Assembly (NCBI GenBank): GCA_018697195.1
Contig: CM031858.1
Coordinates: 75,017,001 to 75,081,000 of the forward strand
Length of the DNA: 64,000 nucleotides
Source of the DNA: Certhia americana
Taxonomy: Eukaryota; Chordata; Aves; Passeriformes; Certhiidae
Direction of reading: 5' to 3'
Shown here: positions 61,289-64,000 of the stretch, in pieces
Position numbering within the stretch: the first letter of the stretch is position 1
Layout: every line of letters begins with the position of its first letter
The notes under the pieces: generated by a model
Seen by the model: only the letters and a program-made list of their open reading frames with translations
Told to the model about the DNA's origin: nothing
Databases searched by the model: none
Made by a program: the position numbers and the translations under genes

Positions 61289-62975
61289 TCAACTACTATT
61301 AGAATCCCTAATAATACAGAAAAGGGTAGATATAACTGGGTGTTAATTTAAAATTTCCTTGGCCTAAAGAATTTTTTTTTGCCACAGTCATCATGTAAGT
61401 GTAAAATTCAAAGTATTATTACTAGTTGTCAATCTTACAATAAAGCTGAGTTGTGCATGTGAAAATACATATTCAGTACCTCAAAGGAGGGATATTAAAT
61501 TGTATTTAGAGATCTTTTAGAGTTGCAAAAATCATGACAAATATACTGTAGGGAAATTGTGGAACCTTAACCACAGGGCTAAGAATTAAAAAGAACACAA
61601 AGAAAATTTAGGAAAAGAATAAATTTTGGGTTGCTCATTTGTAAACTGTCTGAAGAAAATATTCCCACTCCATAACTGGAATTCCTACATCATATTGATA
61701 ACTGCCATTGACAATGAAGAAGCAATCATTTCTTTCTTCAACAAGAAAGTTGGTATTCTTCTCAAATTATTAACAATTTTTCACATAAACAGTGGTACTG
61801 CAAAGCAGAAGGAAGACACAATGCATAAAAACATTCTTCAGTGATTCAAGAAGCAGAAGTAGGCAGTTATATTCTTTCCTCTTCATCATGCAATCAGTAG
61901 TACTCTTCAGTTTTTCTTACTTCCAAATTTGTGTTAACTATACGCTTGCTCTTCTAGATGCTGATATTGCTTTCCTCCTCAATTTATCTGTCTCATCCTT
62001 TACTCCCAGAAAGTCTTTTATTCCACCATATCAAATCAAGTGATGGTTACTGATGCGGCAACCAGTTTTCTCCCTCTATTTCACAGATAAAATCGAGAGA
62101 GTCAGAAAGGAATTACTGTGATTCAAGAACAGAAAAGACATTTTGCTGTCTTGATTTGATACCAAAGCCCTCTGCAATTTTTTTCTGAAGATCAAGTAGT
62201 TAATTTTAAAACCAGATTTTTTTATTTCATAAGTATATTTTTCAAAGGCAGTCAGCCGGCATGCATTGTATCATGAAGGTTAGAACTTCAAACCACTGTT
62301 TATTAGTGTTAATTTCTCTCATATCTCTTTAAAAACATTAATTTAAATGATGTGTTGATATCTTAATATAAAAAGTGTTTTAAAAGTAGCTCAGAAGATT
62401 TCATATTTCCTAGCAGGAACATGGTCCTATTTTTTAGCTATACAGCTATACAGCCTATGGCTATAATAACAACAGAAGAGCACAGAAAAGTAAACTGATT
62501 ATAACAAAACACTTGTGGAAAGTAGATTTGATCATTTTGGTTATAAACTTCACAAAAACATTGAGTATTCAACCCCCTTTTTAAATTAGGAACAGTAGCC
62601 AACAAAAGCTAGCCATTTTATCAGGACAGGCTTCAGAACTAATAATGAGACATTAAAATTTATAGTTTCAAATTCTCAGCCCAAAATAATAAGGCACTTT
62701 AATTTTTCTATTAGTGCAAGTCTAGTTTTGATTTAAATACACTTACTCTGAAATGATGCCGTTTTTAACTAAAAGAAAAATACAGTGAATTTTTAAGTTC
62801 CTTAAGAGCTCCCTGCAGAATTCAGGTTTCTGAAGAACCTTTCTGAATACACCAAAATTTAGTTTACAGCAATCATAAGAAATGTTGAGAAGCATTATAT
62901 GTTCCCTACTAACATGTCAAGAAAATGTTTTGTCACAGTCACTGCCATCACTCAACATGAAGCATTAATGCTCAC

Positions 62976-63080
62976 TTAAAATGACAGTGCTTAGGAATTT
63001 GTATGAGTTCTCAGCATTACTAATCACAGATAAAACCCAGAGTATTTCATGCACACACTGAATAATGTGACAAAGACATA
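62976..63080 (-). other. possible coding exon, 105 bp (unconfirmed)
   Basis: Minus strand: the acceptor CCATCTCCCTCTTCATTAG ends at 63081 and is followed by one open frame, CLCHIIQCVHEILWVLSVIS then NAENSYKFLSTVIL. The donor GTGAGC begins at 62975. The phase is 1 at both ends. The splice signals are good and the frame closes soon after the donor, which fits an exon. No family is recognised, so it remains a candidate. Confidence 0.22.
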
Positions 63081-63841
63081 CTAATGAAGAGGGAGATGGA
63101 TATAAAAGGATCTTTTTTAATCCAGCTGAATTTGAGGTGGAAATAATGGACAAAACAGACCTGATAAGACCTGATAATTTTTAAAAATACTTTTGTTTCT
63201 GTTCATTGATTAAGCTGTGACACTGAAAAATAAAGTATTTAACTTTAAGGAAGGCCTAAGTGCATTTCATTTGAACTGGGGCTAAGTTTCATTTGAACTT
63301 AAATGGCATGCAAAAAATAGCAGCACTAGAAAAGATTTGTTCCCTGTGTTCTCACACATTCCCCCTCTTGTCATCTCCCTATGTCTTCTGATGGATGTTT
63401 CAGCACATTCATCATTCTACATCACACATCACCCTGCGAAGCAATAAACCTGTCCTGTGAGTGACATGGGCTAAGTGACAGCCCTGGTGAGCAGTGTTCC
63501 TCTTGGATGAGGGACAGCCCGACAGGAGTGGTCTGGCCTGGAGTAGCCACCACAAAGGGAGAAGGACTTTAACCAGACTACGAAGTCTGTGAGTCTACAA
63601 AGATTCACAAAAGCTGTAACAATATATTATACTTGGCAAAAACATCCAAAACTATCTCTGGAAAGTTCTGAAATGGACTTTGAGAGTGCAGGTATGTGTA
63701 TGTAAAAACAGGGAAAATAGAAGAACAAATTACAAGATGTCTATGTCCAAGCTTTTCTAAAAAAATATTTAAAACATAGTTTGCAATTTCAGATGGATTT
63801 TAAAGGTTTCTATATTAAAAAATGTATCTGCATCATGTGTT

Positions 63842-64000
63842 AGTGTCCAGGTGCCAGTGGCAGCACTGGGGGGGTCAGTGGCCCCCAGTGTGGAAGAGCT
63901 GGGGCTAAACCCCCAGCAGGGATGGCCCTGTGGCCCCTGGTGGGGCAGGTATCTGTGCTGTGGCCTGTGCAGGACCCCAGGCTGGAGATACAGAAAGATA
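63842..64000. other. GC-rich segment cut by the window edge
   Basis: An abrupt rise to GC-rich sequence with repeated GGCCCC and CCAGTG words begins after TGTCCAGGTGCCAG. It may be the start of an LTR or of a GC-rich repeat. It runs off the window. Confidence 0.4.

Larger units (their letters stand above)
60111..63841. other. AT-rich sequence, no recognised gene
   Basis: Includes an exact 18-bp duplication (61253) and exon-like segments near 62.7-63.1 kb. A stretch at 63.35-63.6 kb has an AATAAA (63443) and higher GC and may be another LTR remnant. Confidence 0.45.

Noticed and set aside
1..64000. CRISPR arrays, tRNA/rRNA genes, bacterial operons or phage genes
   Set aside because: None seen; repeats are eukaryotic transposons and simple repeats.

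Overview
This window looks like vertebrate, most probably bird, nuclear DNA. Its repeats are CR1 LINEs of the avian kind, whose 3' ends carry short ATTCTGTG-type repeats, plus endogenous retrovirus (ERV) LTRs, microsatellites and assembly N-gaps. Most of it is AT-rich, stop-dense, low-copy sequence. I see no bacterial-type operons, no tRNA or rRNA genes, no CRISPR array and no intact protein-coding gene. It reads as a large intron or a gene-poor intergenic region. No new biological system is visible; the main content is layered transposon history. Layout: 1-9.1 kb is AT-rich single-copy sequence. 9.1-16.4 kb is a dense nest of repeats: a minus-strand ERV LTR with leader, then a long plus-strand CR1 (ORF1 esterase-like piece, endonuclease, reverse transcriptase, 3' tail) split by two different LTR insertions, then a third LTR-like unit, a (GT)n microsatellite with a 10-N gap, and a second CR1 tail. 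From 16.4 kb to the end, AT-rich sequence carries scattered CR1 remnants (20.8, 38.8, 41.2, 49.1, 53.2 and 55.8-56.7 kb), LTR units (about 22.4-22.9, 29.5-29.7, 39.3-39.9, 45.2-45.7, 58.8-59.0 and 59.4-60.1 kb), a T28-G23 homopolymer junction at 47.1 kb, a 100-N gap at 52.6 kb followed by a 46-A run, and GC-rich pieces at about 46 kb and at the right edge. Coding potential: the open frames are short and mostly chance or repeat-derived. Several minus-strand segments have a splice-acceptor-like tract, one open frame and a donor (about 2.9-3.1, 25.0, 34.9 and 63.0 kb). They could be exons of one minus-strand gene, but pseudo-exons of this quality are common in AT-rich vertebrate introns and I recognise no protein family in them, so they are listed with low confidence. 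Time order of the nest, by inference: the CR1 landed first, then two LTR elements of different families landed inside it, one of them at the reverse transcriptase catalytic motif. All mobile elements here are fragments or decayed copies.
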